Below, piece after piece: positions 49,020 through 57,706 of a DNA stretch of 64,000 bases. The notes beneath the pieces were generated by a model. The model worked only from the letters and a program-made list of their open reading frames with translations. It was not told the origin of the DNA and searched no databases. Every line of letters begins with the position of its first letter. Within the stretch, counting starts at the first letter, position 1. A program made the position numbers and the translations under genes. The stretch lies in NCBI RefSeq assembly GCF_016862095.1, contig NZ_BOMH01000056.1, positions 35,049 to 99,048 on the forward strand, read 5' to 3'. Origin of the DNA: Actinoplanes cyaneus. Lineage in GTDB: Bacteria > Actinomycetota > Actinomycetes > Mycobacteriales > Micromonosporaceae.

Positions 49020-49346
49020 CGGCTCCTCCTCGGGTTCCGAGGACATGATGGTATCCGGCGGCCGCTTGCGCATCTGTAGCCCAAGAGCAGCCGGCACTTC
49101 TGACCCTCGTATGACGCCCCTCGACGTCGTGCTAGTGTTTCCTCCGTCGCGGGGCGATATCAACTCTGCTGGTTACTCAACTGCTGGTTTACTCAAGTGG
49201 TGGGTAGTCGACTCAGGTTGGTGCTGTCCTCGACAACTACTCGCGTCAGCGTAGTCTGTTGCAGGTAGTAACCCGAAACAGGCCCGCGGGGGCCGGTTTC
49301 GAAGGTTGCGAGAGCCGGTTATAGGATCTGAGCAACCAAGTCACAT
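49020..49346. promoter_or_regulatory. Promoter region of the fhaA-pknB operon
   Basis: Non-coding, AT-richer than its surroundings. It contains a tandem near-repeat, CTGCTGGTTACTCAA (49166-49180) and CTGCTGGTTTACTCAA (49181-49196). Presumably the fhaA promoter (leftward) and the tRNA-Leu promoter (rightward). Confidence 0.5.
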
Positions 49347-49429
49347 GGGGATGTGGCGGAATGGCAGACGCGCACGGTTCAGGTCCGTGTGTCCGAAAGG
49401 ACGTGGGGGTTCAACTCCCCCCATCCCCA
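49347..49429 (+). tRNA. tRNA-Leu (anticodon CAG)
   Basis: Acceptor GGGGATG pairs with CATCCCC; anticodon stem CACGG/CCGTG with loop TTCAGGT gives CAG; a long variable arm (TGTCCGAAAGGACGT) and T-arm GGGGG-TTCAACT-CCCCC fit class II. Discriminator A; CCA is not encoded. Same neighbour as in mycobacterial fhaA loci. Confidence 0.96.
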
Positions 49430-49440
49430 CGAGTGCGAAT

Positions 49441-49482
49441 GGGCGACCCTTGTCCGCGGAAATCGCGGATCAGCGGTCGCCC
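49441..49482 (+). terminator. Terminator after tRNA-Leu
   Basis: GGGCGACC (49441-49448) pairs with GGTCGCCC (49475-49482), with an inner TCCGCG/CGCGGA stem. Confidence 0.75.
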
Positions 49483-49725
49483 TCGTCGTATCTGCTCCGG
49501 AAACCTGCGATGCGGTGGCCCAGGCGAGTGCCACATGTCACTGTCCGCTCATGGCCGGTCCGGCTCGCCCTGCGGGCTTCGCGATTGCCCCTCCTTGGGT
49601 ACGGGATGAGCGGTCACGTCCGCATGGCATGCGTCACCGATGGGGTGACGCCCGGAGCGGCGGTATGCTCGCCCGCCTGTTGAGTGCTGTCGGAATTTGG
49701 GTCTCGTTCGAGCTTGGGGTGTGTC

Positions 49726-50550
49726 GTGGGCACTGTGCCTGCTGGGGTTGACCAGGGAAAGCACAACGTGCTGGGAGTCCTGGTGGATGCGACGGACTAT
49801 GCGTCGGCCACCGAGCGGATCATCGCGGCGGCGCACGAGGGGCGGCCGTTCGCGGTCACCGCTCTGGCCGTGCACGGCGTGATGACCGGAGTGCAGGACC
49901 CGGCACACGAGGCCCGGCTGAACTCGTTCGACCTCGTGACCCCCGACGGGCAGCCGGTGCGCTGGGCGCTGAACGTGCTGCACGGCGCCGGCTTGACCGA
50001 TCGGGTCTACGGCCCGACGCTGACCCTGAAGGTCGTCGAGCGGGCCGCCGCCGAGGGTCTTCCTGTCTATCTGTACGGGTCGACGCAGCCCACCCTCGAC
50101 CGTCTCGTGCCGGCGCTGATGGGGATGTTCCCGGCGCTGAAGATCGCCGACGTCGAGGCCTCCAAGTTCCGTGGCGCCCAGCCCGGTGAGGAGGCAGAGA
50201 TCGCCGAGCGGATCAAGGCGTCCGGCGCCCGCATCGTGCTGGTCGGCCTGGGCTGTCCCCGGCAGGAGGTCTTCACGTACGCGATGCGGCCGCTGCTGGA
50301 CATGCCGCTGCTCGCCGTCGGCGCCGCCTTCGACTACCACGCCGGGCTGCTGAAGAACCCGCCCGCGTGGATGCAGAAGTACGCGCTGGAGTGGCTGTGG
50401 CGTCTCGGTCTCGAGCCGAAACGCCTGTGGAAGCGGTACGTGCTGCTCAACCCGGCCTATCTGAGCCGCCTCGCCGCGCAGAAGAGCGGGCTGTGGAAGG
50501 CAACACCGGCCGCGCCCTCTCAGGAGCAGGTGCACGGCTTCGCCGTCTGA
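49726..50550 (+). CDS. WecG/TagA/CpsF-family glycosyltransferase
   Basis: A 274-residue protein; GTG 49726 is the most likely start as the family domain opens with NVLGVLVDATDYASATERI shortly after. Landmarks are FAVTALAVHGVMTGVQDP, FDLVTPDGQPVRWALN, YGPTLTLKVVERA, VYLYGSTQPTLDRL, ARIVLVGLGCPRQEVF and AVGAAFDYHAG. Members transfer N-acetylmannosamine(uronate) or related sugars to lipid-linked acceptors in teichoic-acid or exopolysaccharide synthesis. It stands alone with a textbook terminator behind. Confidence 0.9.
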   Translation: MGTVPAGVDQGKHNVLGVLVDATDYASATERIIAAAHEGRPFAVTALAVHGVMTGVQDPAHEARLNSFDLVTPDGQPVRWALNVLHGAGLTDRVYGPTLTLKVVERAAAEGLPVYLYGSTQPTLDRLVPALMGMFPALKIADVEASKFRGAQPGEEAEIAERIKASGARIVLVGLGCPRQEVFTYAMRPLLDMPLLAVGAAFDYHAGLLKNPPAWMQKYALEWLWRLGLEPKRLWKRYVLLNPAYLSRLAAQKSGLWKATPAAPSQEQVHGFAV

Positions 50551-50569
50551 CACCTCCGGCACCGAATTG

Positions 50570-50601
50570 AGATCATCCGTGTCTTCGGACGCGGATGATC
50601 T
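50570..50601 (+). terminator. Intrinsic terminator with TTCG tetraloop and T-run
   Basis: AGATCATCCGTGTC pairs with GACGCGGATGATCT around TTCG, followed by TTTCTT. Confidence 0.93.
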
Positions 50602-50869
50602 TTCTTCGTCCGGCGGGCGATGGTGGGGCAGAGGTCACATTCCACTCCGATCAGCGCCCACAGAAGAACGAAACGGCCTCTGCCCGCGTCACCGATCCGT
50701 CCACTTAGGCCGTACGACATCGGCTCGGTCACGATGTTGACACTCGCCGTCCGGCCGGTCGCCCCACCTCTCCGGTGAAACCCCAGGTCACTCACCTGAG
50801 AGCAGGCTGAGACGAACCCCTACGGGTTCCTGATGGGGGCATATCCCGGTTTCGATTCGACGACCGCGG
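50602..50869. other. Gap without a convincing gene
   Basis: About 270 bases after the terminator. Leftward frames here lack ribosome binding sites. Presumably promoter DNA for the gene at 50870. Confidence 0.45.
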
Positions 50870-51502
50870 GTGAACGCTGTCGATGTGAACACCGCTGTGG
50901 ACGTGATTCTGATCGGCGCCCTCGCCGCCGTCTGGCTCGCCGCCGGACTGCTGGCGGACGGGTTGCCGGCAGCCGGCACCGCGCGCCTGATGCGCCGCCG
51001 TGCCCGGTTGCTCGCTGTCCTGGCCGGTGCGGGGGCAGCGTTGTTCGTCGCGGTACCTGTGGTCACCGCGTTGATCCCGGGCGCTTCGGCGGCGCCCGCA
51101 GCAGCCTTGCTCCCTGCCGTGCCGGCTCTCTTCGTGCTGACCATGGGCGTGCGCAAACTGAGCTGGGTGCGCCGGGGCACGGGCGCCTTCGCGACCGCGC
51201 CCCTGGCGCCGGTGCCGCCCGCCCTGCGGGCCGCCGCGGCACATCCACTGATCAGCGCCCCGCTCCAGGTCACCGGCCTGGCCGCGGTCGTCGCCCTGCC
51301 TCTCGCCGCCGGCCTGGTCCAGCTGCCCGGCAGCGGGGTCCCGGCCACCACCGGTTTCGCCGGGGTCGCCGGCATCGCGATCACCGTGGTGGCCGTCGCG
51401 GTCGTGGCCATCGGCATCCGGGCGGCCCTGCGGCACAGCCGGCTGGCTCCGCTGGTCCTGGCCCCGCTGGATCGGGCCCGCGCCCGGGCCGGGGTTCGCT
51501 GA
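50870..51502 (+). CDS. Polytopic membrane protein, hypothetical
   Basis: A 210-residue protein (GTG 50870; GTG 50885 is an alternative). Five hydrophobic segments are visible: VILIGALAAVWLAAGLLADG, LLAVLAGAGAALFVAVPVVT, AALLPAVPALFVLTM, LQVTGLAAVVALPLAAGLV and GIAITVVAVAVVAIGIRAAL. No transporter or enzyme motif is recognised. Loops are basic, Arg-rich on the presumed inside. Ends four bases from a convergent gene. Confidence 0.7.
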   Translation: MNAVDVNTAVDVILIGALAAVWLAAGLLADGLPAAGTARLMRRRARLLAVLAGAGAALFVAVPVVTALIPGASAAPAAALLPAVPALFVLTMGVRKLSWVRRGTGAFATAPLAPVPPALRAAAAHPLISAPLQVTGLAAVVALPLAAGLVQLPGSGVPATTGFAGVAGIAITVVAVAVVAIGIRAALRHSRLAPLVLAPLDRARARAGVR

Positions 51503-51506
51503 CCGG

Positions 51507-51953
51507 TCAGTGCGCGGCTTTCTTGGCCTCCTGGACGTAAAGCAGCTCCAGGATGGACCGCGCCGCCTCGAACCACCGGTCGAGCCAGTCCGACTGCGGC
51601 AGCGTTCCACGGGCCGGCAGCTCCATGAGCAGCCCGCGCAGCAACGGGTGGTCCGCCATCGACGTGTTCGCGCCGTCGTTCCAGCTCGCCGGGAAGACCG
51701 GCTCGGTCAGGCCCGGAAGGTCGAGCGACGGGAGCTTGGCCGCGCGGTCGAGCGGGCCCGTCGGCTCGATGCTGCGGGCATGCCCGGGGGTGCGGGTCGG
51801 CAGACCCGAGGTGCCGCGGGACAGGAGCTCGCTGTCGCCGAGGTCGCCGTTCAGCGCCTCGCGGCGACCGTGCCGGTACGCGCTGACGCCACCGCTGAAC
51901 CGGTCCTGCGCCGTCGACGAGCCGTTGCTGAGGTTCTCGGAACCAATCGTCAT
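51507..51953 (-). CDS. Hypothetical soluble protein
   Basis: A 148-residue protein, MTIGSENLSNGSSTAQDRFS, polar and disordered in the first 85 residues, then a more ordered end (PVFPASWNDGANTSMADHPL, LRGLLMELPARGTLPQSDWL, RWFEAARSILELLYVQEAK). The C-terminal part looks conserved-domain-like, but I cannot name it. Promoter faces the terminator of the DUF397 gene. Confidence 0.62.
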   Translation of the reverse strand: MTIGSENLSNGSSTAQDRFSGGVSAYRHGRREALNGDLGDSELLSRGTSGLPTRTPGHARSIEPTGPLDRAAKLPSLDLPGLTEPVFPASWNDGANTSMADHPLLRGLLMELPARGTLPQSDWLDRWFEAARSILELLYVQEAKKAAH

Positions 51954-52067
51954 CTCACTGCCCTGCCTCGTTGAATCCGTCCCGGCCCGTCAGCGCGGTC
52001 CGGTCCGCGCTTGGACAATTCAACGAGGCGCGCCGCACTCGGCGACGGGAAAATCGGGCAAATAGCC

Positions 52068-52105
52068 ACGGCCGACTCGTTGGCGCAGGTCATCGAGTCG
52101 GCCGT
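52068..52105. terminator. Hairpin terminator after the DUF397 gene
   Basis: ACGGCCGACTCG (52068-52079) pairs perfectly with CGAGTCGGCCGT (52094-52105). Confidence 0.83.
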
Positions 52106-52122
52106 TGGGACGGTGCGAGCGC

Positions 52123-52347
52123 TCAGAGATCGAATTCGCCGTCCTTGGCACCGTGCACGAACGCGTCCCACTCGGCCGCGGTGAAGATCAGCGCCGGGCC
52201 GGCCGGGTTCTTGGAGTCGCGGACCGCGATCGCTTCGTCGACGAACGCCACCTCGACACAGTTGTCACTGTCCGCACCGCTCCGGGCGCTCTTGAACCAT
52301 TGCGCCCGGCTCAGGTCGACCCGGAGACCCTTGACCTCGATTTCCAC
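52123..52347 (-). CDS. DUF397 family protein
   Basis: A 74-residue protein; GTG 52347 has AGGAG upstream. DUF397 markers: VDLSRAQWFKSARSGADSDN, CVEVAFVDEAIAVRDSKNP, GPALIFTAAEWDAFVHGAKD. These proteins normally sit right after an XRE regulator and act as its antagonist or antitoxin-like partner. Here no XRE gene adjoins; the upstream 647 bases are non-coding as far as I can see, so this is an orphan copy that may act on a regulator elsewhere. Confidence 0.9.
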   Translation of the reverse strand: MEIEVKGLRVDLSRAQWFKSARSGADSDNCVEVAFVDEAIAVRDSKNPAGPALIFTAAEWDAFVHGAKDGEFDL

Positions 52348-52994
52348 GATGGCACTCCTTCGCCCAGGGGTGTACCGATCCCCGGCGGCGGATGCCCGCC
52401 AGCGATCGCTCTGAATCAGTAACGACCGTGGGTACGCGGGGACGCGCCGACACGGATGGGCTTCTCCGTTCGGGGTAAGCCCATCGGACAAGTTGGATCC
52501 TGGCTGCTCAGGCGCATTTGGACAGTGATAGTCACAATTAGAAGCGCTTTGTCCGAAATGTTCTGAGCATTGTGGATCATGCGTCACTGTCCGCACACGG
52601 GGACCCCACCTGCGGAAGCGCGAAGATCACCGAGTGCCGCGCCATGATCACTCAGGATCACGGAAGAGGGACGTGCAACTTGCATCGACGACACTGGTGG
52701 TGCAATCTTTCCGTATGGCTTGCATCACGTAACGTCCCTGAGTGAGGCGGCCAAGTCCGACACAACCACACCAAAATGACGTCCGACACGGGGCGCCGAG
52801 CCAACCCGGGGTCCGATTTGGACTTCCCCTCGAGACCTGGGTGGCGGGATCGGCGATGGTGACGTTCTGCAACCTTCGATGGTTGGCATCGTCGGGGGCT
52901 TGCAAAGGTGCATGAGCCGGGCAGACTGGTGCATCTGTGTCACAAGTCAATCCAGCGAATCCATCCGGCAAAGAGTCTCAGGGCAGGAGATGAC
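52348..52994. promoter_or_regulatory. 647-base intergenic region with repeated TTGCA words
   Basis: No supported gene. CTTGCATC occurs at 52679-52686 and 52719-52726 with an inverted GTGCAATC between, and further TTGCA/TGCAT words near 52,899-52,915 and 52,930. This could be an array of regulator sites for the divergent genes at 52347 and 52995. Confidence 0.45.
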
Positions 52995-53297
52995 GTGCTA
53001 CTTCCTCGGTCCGGTGATGTCATTCACGTGACAAAGGCGGCGAGCGTCCAATTCGCATCACCGATGCTGTTCCGGGTCATCCGGGTGCACGACTGGCCGA
53101 CGTACGAGGGCTGGGTCTGGCTCGATGGCTACGAGCTGAACTCGGCCGGTGACGCAGTGGAGCGCCGGTCCATCTTTGTGCAGGTCAACGGCCTGCGACC
53201 GGTCGGCAAGGCGCCCGACCCGCGGGCCCGCAACGGCCGTCAGCCCGCCACGAGGCCGAACGTGGCTCCCGCCCGGCCGATCCGTGCGCCACGCTGA
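52995..53297 (+). CDS. Conserved short hypothetical protein
   Basis: A 100-residue protein. GTG 52995 is preferred because GGAG lies seven bases upstream and the ordered domain starts at once: VLLPRSGDVIHVTKAASVQF, FRVIRVHDWPTYEGWVWLDG and ELNSAGDAVERRSIFVQVNG. The last 30 residues are Arg/Pro-rich and disordered. Beta-rich core, no catalytic motif. I recall similar short proteins in Micromonosporaceae but know no function. Confidence 0.7.
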   Translation: MLLPRSGDVIHVTKAASVQFASPMLFRVIRVHDWPTYEGWVWLDGYELNSAGDAVERRSIFVQVNGLRPVGKAPDPRARNGRQPATRPNVAPARPIRAPR

Positions 53298-53321
53298 GCC
53301 GACCCGACGCCGGGGAAGCGG

Positions 53322-54065
53322 TCAGTCCCCGCCGGGCTCGGCGCTGTCACCTGCGGCCGGCGCCGTCGTCGTCGAGGTCGGGCCGCCCGTCCGCGCGGCC
53401 GCGACGACGAGGGTGATCTTCGAATCCGGCGGGACGATCTGGCCCTCCGGGGGATCGCAGTCGATCACCGTGCCCGGCTCGGCGTCGCTGGGCCGCTTGA
53501 TCACCCGGTAGGCGAGGCCACTGCGGTTCAGGGCGGCCTCCGCATCGGCCAGCGGCATCCCGCGCAGCGCCGGCACGGCCGCCTCGGTGGCCGTCGGCTC
53601 GGTCGTCGGCACCGTGCTGACCGGCGGTTCCGTCGTCGGCCGGGTGGTCGCCGGGGTGGTCACGGCCGTCGTCGCACGGGTCTGCGCCGGGGTCGGTCGC
53701 GGGCTCTCCGCACCGCCCCCGGAGTTCTGCACGATCAGGTAGATGCCGAAACCGAGCAGACCGGCCAGGATCAGCGCCACGGTGCCGACGACGATCGGCA
53801 TCCACCAGTGACCGGACGGCTCCTCATCGGGCAGGCCCGGCGTCCATTCGTCCTCGGTGTACTGAACCTGTTCCGGTCCTGGCGGGCGCACCGCGGCCCG
53901 GCCGGTCCACGGGTCCCACTCGCCGGCCGGAGCCATCGGCTCGGTGGGCGTGTCCCCCGATCGGGGCGGATCGGACGGCTGATTCGGCTGGACCCGGGTC
54001 GCGTCGTCGTCGACGGCCCGCATCGGGCGGGTCTCGTCCTCACCCGGTTGGCGCTCGTCCGGCAT
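53322..54065 (-). CDS. Single-pass membrane protein with extracytoplasmic PASTA domain
   Basis: A 247-residue protein starting MPDERQPGEDETRPMRAVDD. A disordered acidic cytoplasmic part (1-95) precedes one membrane segment (WMPIVVGTVALILAGLLGF, then GIYLIVQN). A Thr/Pro-rich linker follows (about 70 residues), then one PASTA domain (VPALRGMPLADAEAALNRSG, YRVIKRPSDAEPGTVIDCDP) and a Thr/Ala tail. PASTA domains bind peptidoglycan fragments or lipid II; lacking a kinase domain it may be a wall-sensing or scaffold partner of the PknB system. Confidence 0.85.
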   Translation of the reverse strand: MPDERQPGEDETRPMRAVDDDATRVQPNQPSDPPRSGDTPTEPMAPAGEWDPWTGRAAVRPPGPEQVQYTEDEWTPGLPDEEPSGHWWMPIVVGTVALILAGLLGFGIYLIVQNSGGGAESPRPTPAQTRATTAVTTPATTRPTTEPPVSTVPTTEPTATEAAVPALRGMPLADAEAALNRSGLAYRVIKRPSDAEPGTVIDCDPPEGQIVPPDSKITLVVAAARTGGPTSTTTAPAAGDSAEPGGD

Positions 54066-54218
54066 ACCCGCTCCCTCAGCTCCGTACGCACGATCTCGTC
54101 GCAGCGTCAAGGTATCGAATCTTGGGGTACCCCGGGGAGTTCCGTGTGCAACGCGATCCAGGGAGTGACCAGGATGGGCATTTCGCGGACATCGGCGACG
54201 GCCAGTACAGTGCCCGGC

Positions 54219-55907
54219 ATGGCCGAGAAGGGCTGGACATCGCAGGCCGGCGCCGCGGCCGGGATCGCCGCCGGCGCGGGCGCCGCACAACTGGGTCTGG
54301 GCTACGGCCTCGGCGTCATCGAGTGGCCGTCCATCGCCACCGCCTCGGACAGCACCTGGCTGAACAGTCTGGGCTGGGCCACCTGGATCACCGCGAGCGC
54401 CACCGTCCTCGGCGCGGTGATCGCCGGCCGGCTGCGCGCCGAGCGACCCGCGCCCTGGCGCACGCTCTGGCGCCTCGCGCTGTCCAGCTCGGCGGCGCTC
54501 GGCGCGCTGATCTCGGTGGCCCTGGTCGCGCTGCCGGCTCGGTCCGCGGCGCGCCCGGCCAACCTCTTCTCCCACTCGCCTCAGCTCGTCGCCGTCGGCT
54601 ACGCGCTGATCGGTCTGGTCACCGGCGTGGTGGTCGCGTTCTGGGCGGTCTCCTCGGCGCCCGTCGCCGCGAACCTGCTCGGCACCGCGGCCTGGCTCTG
54701 GGCACTCGCCGTCGCCGGTGTCGCGGCCGAGCTGCTGAGCAACCGTGACCTGGACACCTACCTCACCAGCTGGCAGTTCGCCGAGGCACAGACCCCGATC
54801 CGGTACGGCGGGATCTACTGGCCCAGCGCCGTCCTGACCCTCGCCGCGGCGTTCCTGATCGGGCTGATCCTCGCCTTCCCGGCCGCCCGTCGCGGCAACC
54901 TCGGGCTGGGCACCGCGACGTCGGGCGCGGTGGGTCCGCTGCTGGTGGCGATCTCGTTCCTGTCCTTGGCGCCACTGCTGACCGACGCGGCCGGCCCGCT
55001 CCAGTCGGCATACCTGATCGCGCCGTACGCGGTGCTCGCCGGGCTGGCCGGGTCGGCTCTCACGGTTGCCCTGGCCAAGGGGTCCCGGGGTACGGCCCGG
55101 CGGACGGATCCGCCCCGTCCCCTGCCGAGCGGCGCAGGCTCACCGGCGCCGGCCGATTCCGGCACCGCGACCGGTACCGCAACCCTGCCGGTGACGACCC
55201 GCCCGGTGGCCGCCCAGCCAACGCCCGCCCAGCCAACGCCTACCCAGCCGACGCCCGCGCCCAGCCCCGCCCCGGCCACTCCGGCTGACAAGGCGCCCGC
55301 GAAGCCCGCAAGGGCTCCCAAGCGCGCGAAGTTCACCTCGGACCAGGAGCCGTACGCGCCGGATCTGTCCGAAGAGGAGACGCCTGGTCGCCGGCGTTGG
55401 CTCCTCTTCGGCAAGCGCCGCCCGGCCGAGCCCGAGACTGCCGCGGCCGATTCCGCGACTCCTGGCGCCAAGTCCGCGACTTCGGCGGGTGGCAACGTGA
55501 CCGCCACGGCCAAGTCCGCGGCCCCCGCGGGCGGATCTGCCGCGGCCAGGCCCGCGGCCCCTGCGGGCGGGTCCGCCGCTGCCACGGCCAAGTCCGCGAC
55601 TGTCACGGGTGGGTCCGAGCCCGGGGACGAGGGCCGCAAACCGCGCGCGCCCCGGCCCGAGCCGATCGCACCCGCCACCCCGCCGCCAGCGAAGCCTTCA
55701 GTGCCGGCCAGGGCCGCCGCCAAACCGGCCGCTCCGAAGGCCTCGCCCGACAACGAGGGCCTAGCCGACCCGGAGATCGCCGCGGCCGCGCGCCCGGCGA
55801 AGAGCCCCGCGAGGCGTGCCGCCGCCCGCAAGGAGGCGACCCCGCGCTCCACGATCACGCCGCCGCCGGCGAACCCGCCGATCGCCCGGATCAACCCGAA
55901 GGACTAG
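54219..55907 (+). CDS. Polytopic membrane protein with long Ala/Pro/Lys-rich tail
   Basis: A 562-residue protein. ATG 54219 is chosen; TACAGT ten bases upstream suggests a leaderless transcript, while ATG 54174 with GGGAG upstream is an alternative. Residues 10-290 contain about seven membrane segments (AAAGIAAGAGAAQLGLGYGL, WITASATVLGAVIAGRL, ALGALISVALVALPA, ALIGLVTGVVVAFWAVSSAP, AVLTLAAAFLIGLILAFPAA, PLLVAISFLSLAPLLT). The C-terminal 270 residues are low complexity, with repeats built from PTPAQPTPTQ and near-tandem SAAPAGGSAAA units. No known domain. Possibly an envelope organising protein. Confidence 0.75.
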   Translation: MAEKGWTSQAGAAAGIAAGAGAAQLGLGYGLGVIEWPSIATASDSTWLNSLGWATWITASATVLGAVIAGRLRAERPAPWRTLWRLALSSSAALGALISVALVALPARSAARPANLFSHSPQLVAVGYALIGLVTGVVVAFWAVSSAPVAANLLGTAAWLWALAVAGVAAELLSNRDLDTYLTSWQFAEAQTPIRYGGIYWPSAVLTLAAAFLIGLILAFPAARRGNLGLGTATSGAVGPLLVAISFLSLAPLLTDAAGPLQSAYLIAPYAVLAGLAGSALTVALAKGSRGTARRTDPPRPLPSGAGSPAPADSGTATGTATLPVTTRPVAAQPTPAQPTPTQPTPAPSPAPATPADKAPAKPARAPKRAKFTSDQEPYAPDLSEEETPGRRRWLLFGKRRPAEPETAAADSATPGAKSATSAGGNVTATAKSAAPAGGSAAARPAAPAGGSAAATAKSATVTGGSEPGDEGRKPRAPRPEPIAPATPPPAKPSVPARAAAKPAAPKASPDNEGLADPEIAAAARPAKSPARRAAARKEATPRSTITPPPANPPIARINPKD

Positions 55908-56012
55908 GAACGCGGCTAAGTGCGAGACGCGGTCCGGCGTGGCCGGCACCGCCTCGTGCGGGCGAGATCGGGGTGCGGCGCTGCCCGGGCGTGTCCGGGT
56001 TCAGCACACCCT

Positions 56013-57482
56013 TCAGGGCCAGGTGTGCACCGGCTCGTTCGTGTGCTGCAGCTCCAGGTAACGCCAGGTCATCTCGCGCAGCGCAACGGCCCGTGACGAC
56101 CCCCGGTCCTCCGCCGCGCGCACCGCGGCGGTCTGCCACGAGGCACCGTTCTGCCGGCTCCGGCAGCGTCCCTCGATGATGGCGAGCAGCCGATCCCGCT
56201 CGCCCGGGTCGACCCCGAAACGGTCAAGTCCCTCGTACGCCAGCGGCAGCAACGTCTCCAGCACCAGCTCGGCGGCTGTCGTCTCGCCGAGCCCGGGCCA
56301 CCACATCGAGGCGTCGAGCCCGTCCCGCGCCCCGGCCCGGAAGTTGGCGCCCGCGATGTCGAAGTCGAGCCGTGACCAGATCGGGCGTTCGGCCTCGGCA
56401 AGCCGGCGCACCACCCCGAAGTAGAAGGCCGCGTTGGCGAGCAGGTCGACGACGGTCGGGCCGGACGGCAGCACCCGGTTCTCCACGCGCAGGTGCGGTT
56501 TCCCGTCCATCACGTCGTAGACCGGCCGGTTCCACCGATAGACGGTCCCGTTGTGCAGGCAGAGCTCGGCCAGCCGCGGAATCCCGCCCACAGAGCGCAC
56601 CTCGTCCGGATCCTCGTCGCTGAGCAGCGGCAGCAGCGGCGGGAAGAACCGGACGTTCTCCTCGTAGAGGTCGAAGACCGAGGTGATCCACCGCTCGCCG
56701 AACCAGACCCGTGGCCGCACTCCCTGTTCCTTGAGCTCGTCCGGCCGGGTGTCGGTGGCCTGCTCGAACAGTGCGATCCGGGTCTCCGCCCACAGCCGGC
56801 GCCCGTACAGGAACGGCGCGTTCGCCCCGAGCGCGACCTGCGCCCCGGCCACCGCCTGCGACGCGTTCCAGTACCGCGCGAACCACTCCGGCGCGACCTG
56901 GAGATGGAACTGGACACTCGTGCAGGCCGCCTCGGGCACGATCGTCCCACTCGCGCCGCGCAGCCGCTCCACGCCACGGATGTCCAGCGAGAACTGCTCG
57001 CCCCGGGCCGCCACGATCTCGTCGTTGAGTGCCCGGAACCGCGGGTTGTCCGACAGATTCTCCAGAACCAGATCACCGGGTACGAGGGTGGGCAGTGTCC
57101 CGATCAGCGCCAGGCGATTGTCGGCCTTCCCGGCGCGCTCCTCCGCCGTACGCAAAGCATCTGAAATGTCTTTCTCGAAGCCGGCAAAACCCTCGGGCGC
57201 GATGTGACGCGGGGGCACGTTGAGTTCGATGTTGAATCGTCCCAGCTCGGGCTGGAACCGGGAGTCGTCGAGATCGGCCAGCAGCTCGGCGTTGCGCATC
57301 GCCGGACGGGCGTCCGCGTCGACCAGGTTGATCTCGATCTCCAGCCCGGTCATGCCGGTCCCGGGGTCGAACGCCTCGGCGTCGAGCAGACCGCCCAGCA
57401 CGTCGAGGCCACGCTGCACCCGGCGCCGGAACCGAACTCGATCGTCGGGCGAGAAGATCGCGTGCGTCAGATCTTTGCCCAT
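56013..57482 (-). CDS. Glutamate-cysteine ligase (GCS2) family protein
   Basis: A 489-residue protein starting MGKDLTHAIFSPDDRVRFRR. Family features: GLEIEINLVDADARP near 46-60, RFNIELNVPPRHIAPEGF near 80-97, VQFHLQVAPEWFARYWNAS near 195-213 and HLRVENRVLPSGPTVVDLLA near 345-364. GCS2-type enzymes couple an amino acid to glutamate using ATP; relatives include EgtA of ergothioneine synthesis and YbdK-like ligases. No Egt or mycothiol genes are nearby, so the substrate remains open. Confidence 0.85.
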   Translation of the reverse strand: MGKDLTHAIFSPDDRVRFRRRVQRGLDVLGGLLDAEAFDPGTGMTGLEIEINLVDADARPAMRNAELLADLDDSRFQPELGRFNIELNVPPRHIAPEGFAGFEKDISDALRTAEERAGKADNRLALIGTLPTLVPGDLVLENLSDNPRFRALNDEIVAARGEQFSLDIRGVERLRGASGTIVPEAACTSVQFHLQVAPEWFARYWNASQAVAGAQVALGANAPFLYGRRLWAETRIALFEQATDTRPDELKEQGVRPRVWFGERWITSVFDLYEENVRFFPPLLPLLSDEDPDEVRSVGGIPRLAELCLHNGTVYRWNRPVYDVMDGKPHLRVENRVLPSGPTVVDLLANAAFYFGVVRRLAEAERPIWSRLDFDIAGANFRAGARDGLDASMWWPGLGETTAAELVLETLLPLAYEGLDRFGVDPGERDRLLAIIEGRCRSRQNGASWQTAAVRAAEDRGSSRAVALREMTWRYLELQHTNEPVHTWP

Positions 57483-57655
57483 GATGCCCTCCCGCGCCGG
57501 TCGGGGACGAAACAGACGTCGATCACCACGTTGTGAGCGAACGGATACTTTCCGTCCACCTTCGCATCCTCGGGCGCCGACCGCCAGGCGACCGCCCTCC
57601 GGGCCGTTCCCCACGAATCGCCGGAAGGCTCCGCGCGCCCCGGGCCCCGGACAGC

Positions 57656-57689
57656 ACGAGGCGCCGCCGGGTTTCCGGCGGCGCCTCGT
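57656..57689. terminator. Strong hairpin terminator after the YceI gene
   Basis: Fifteen perfect pairs: ACGAGGCGCCGCCGG (57656-57670) with CCGGCGGCGCCTCGT (57675-57689). Confidence 0.88.
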
Positions 57690-57706
57690 CAGTGCACGAT
57701 GGAGGA

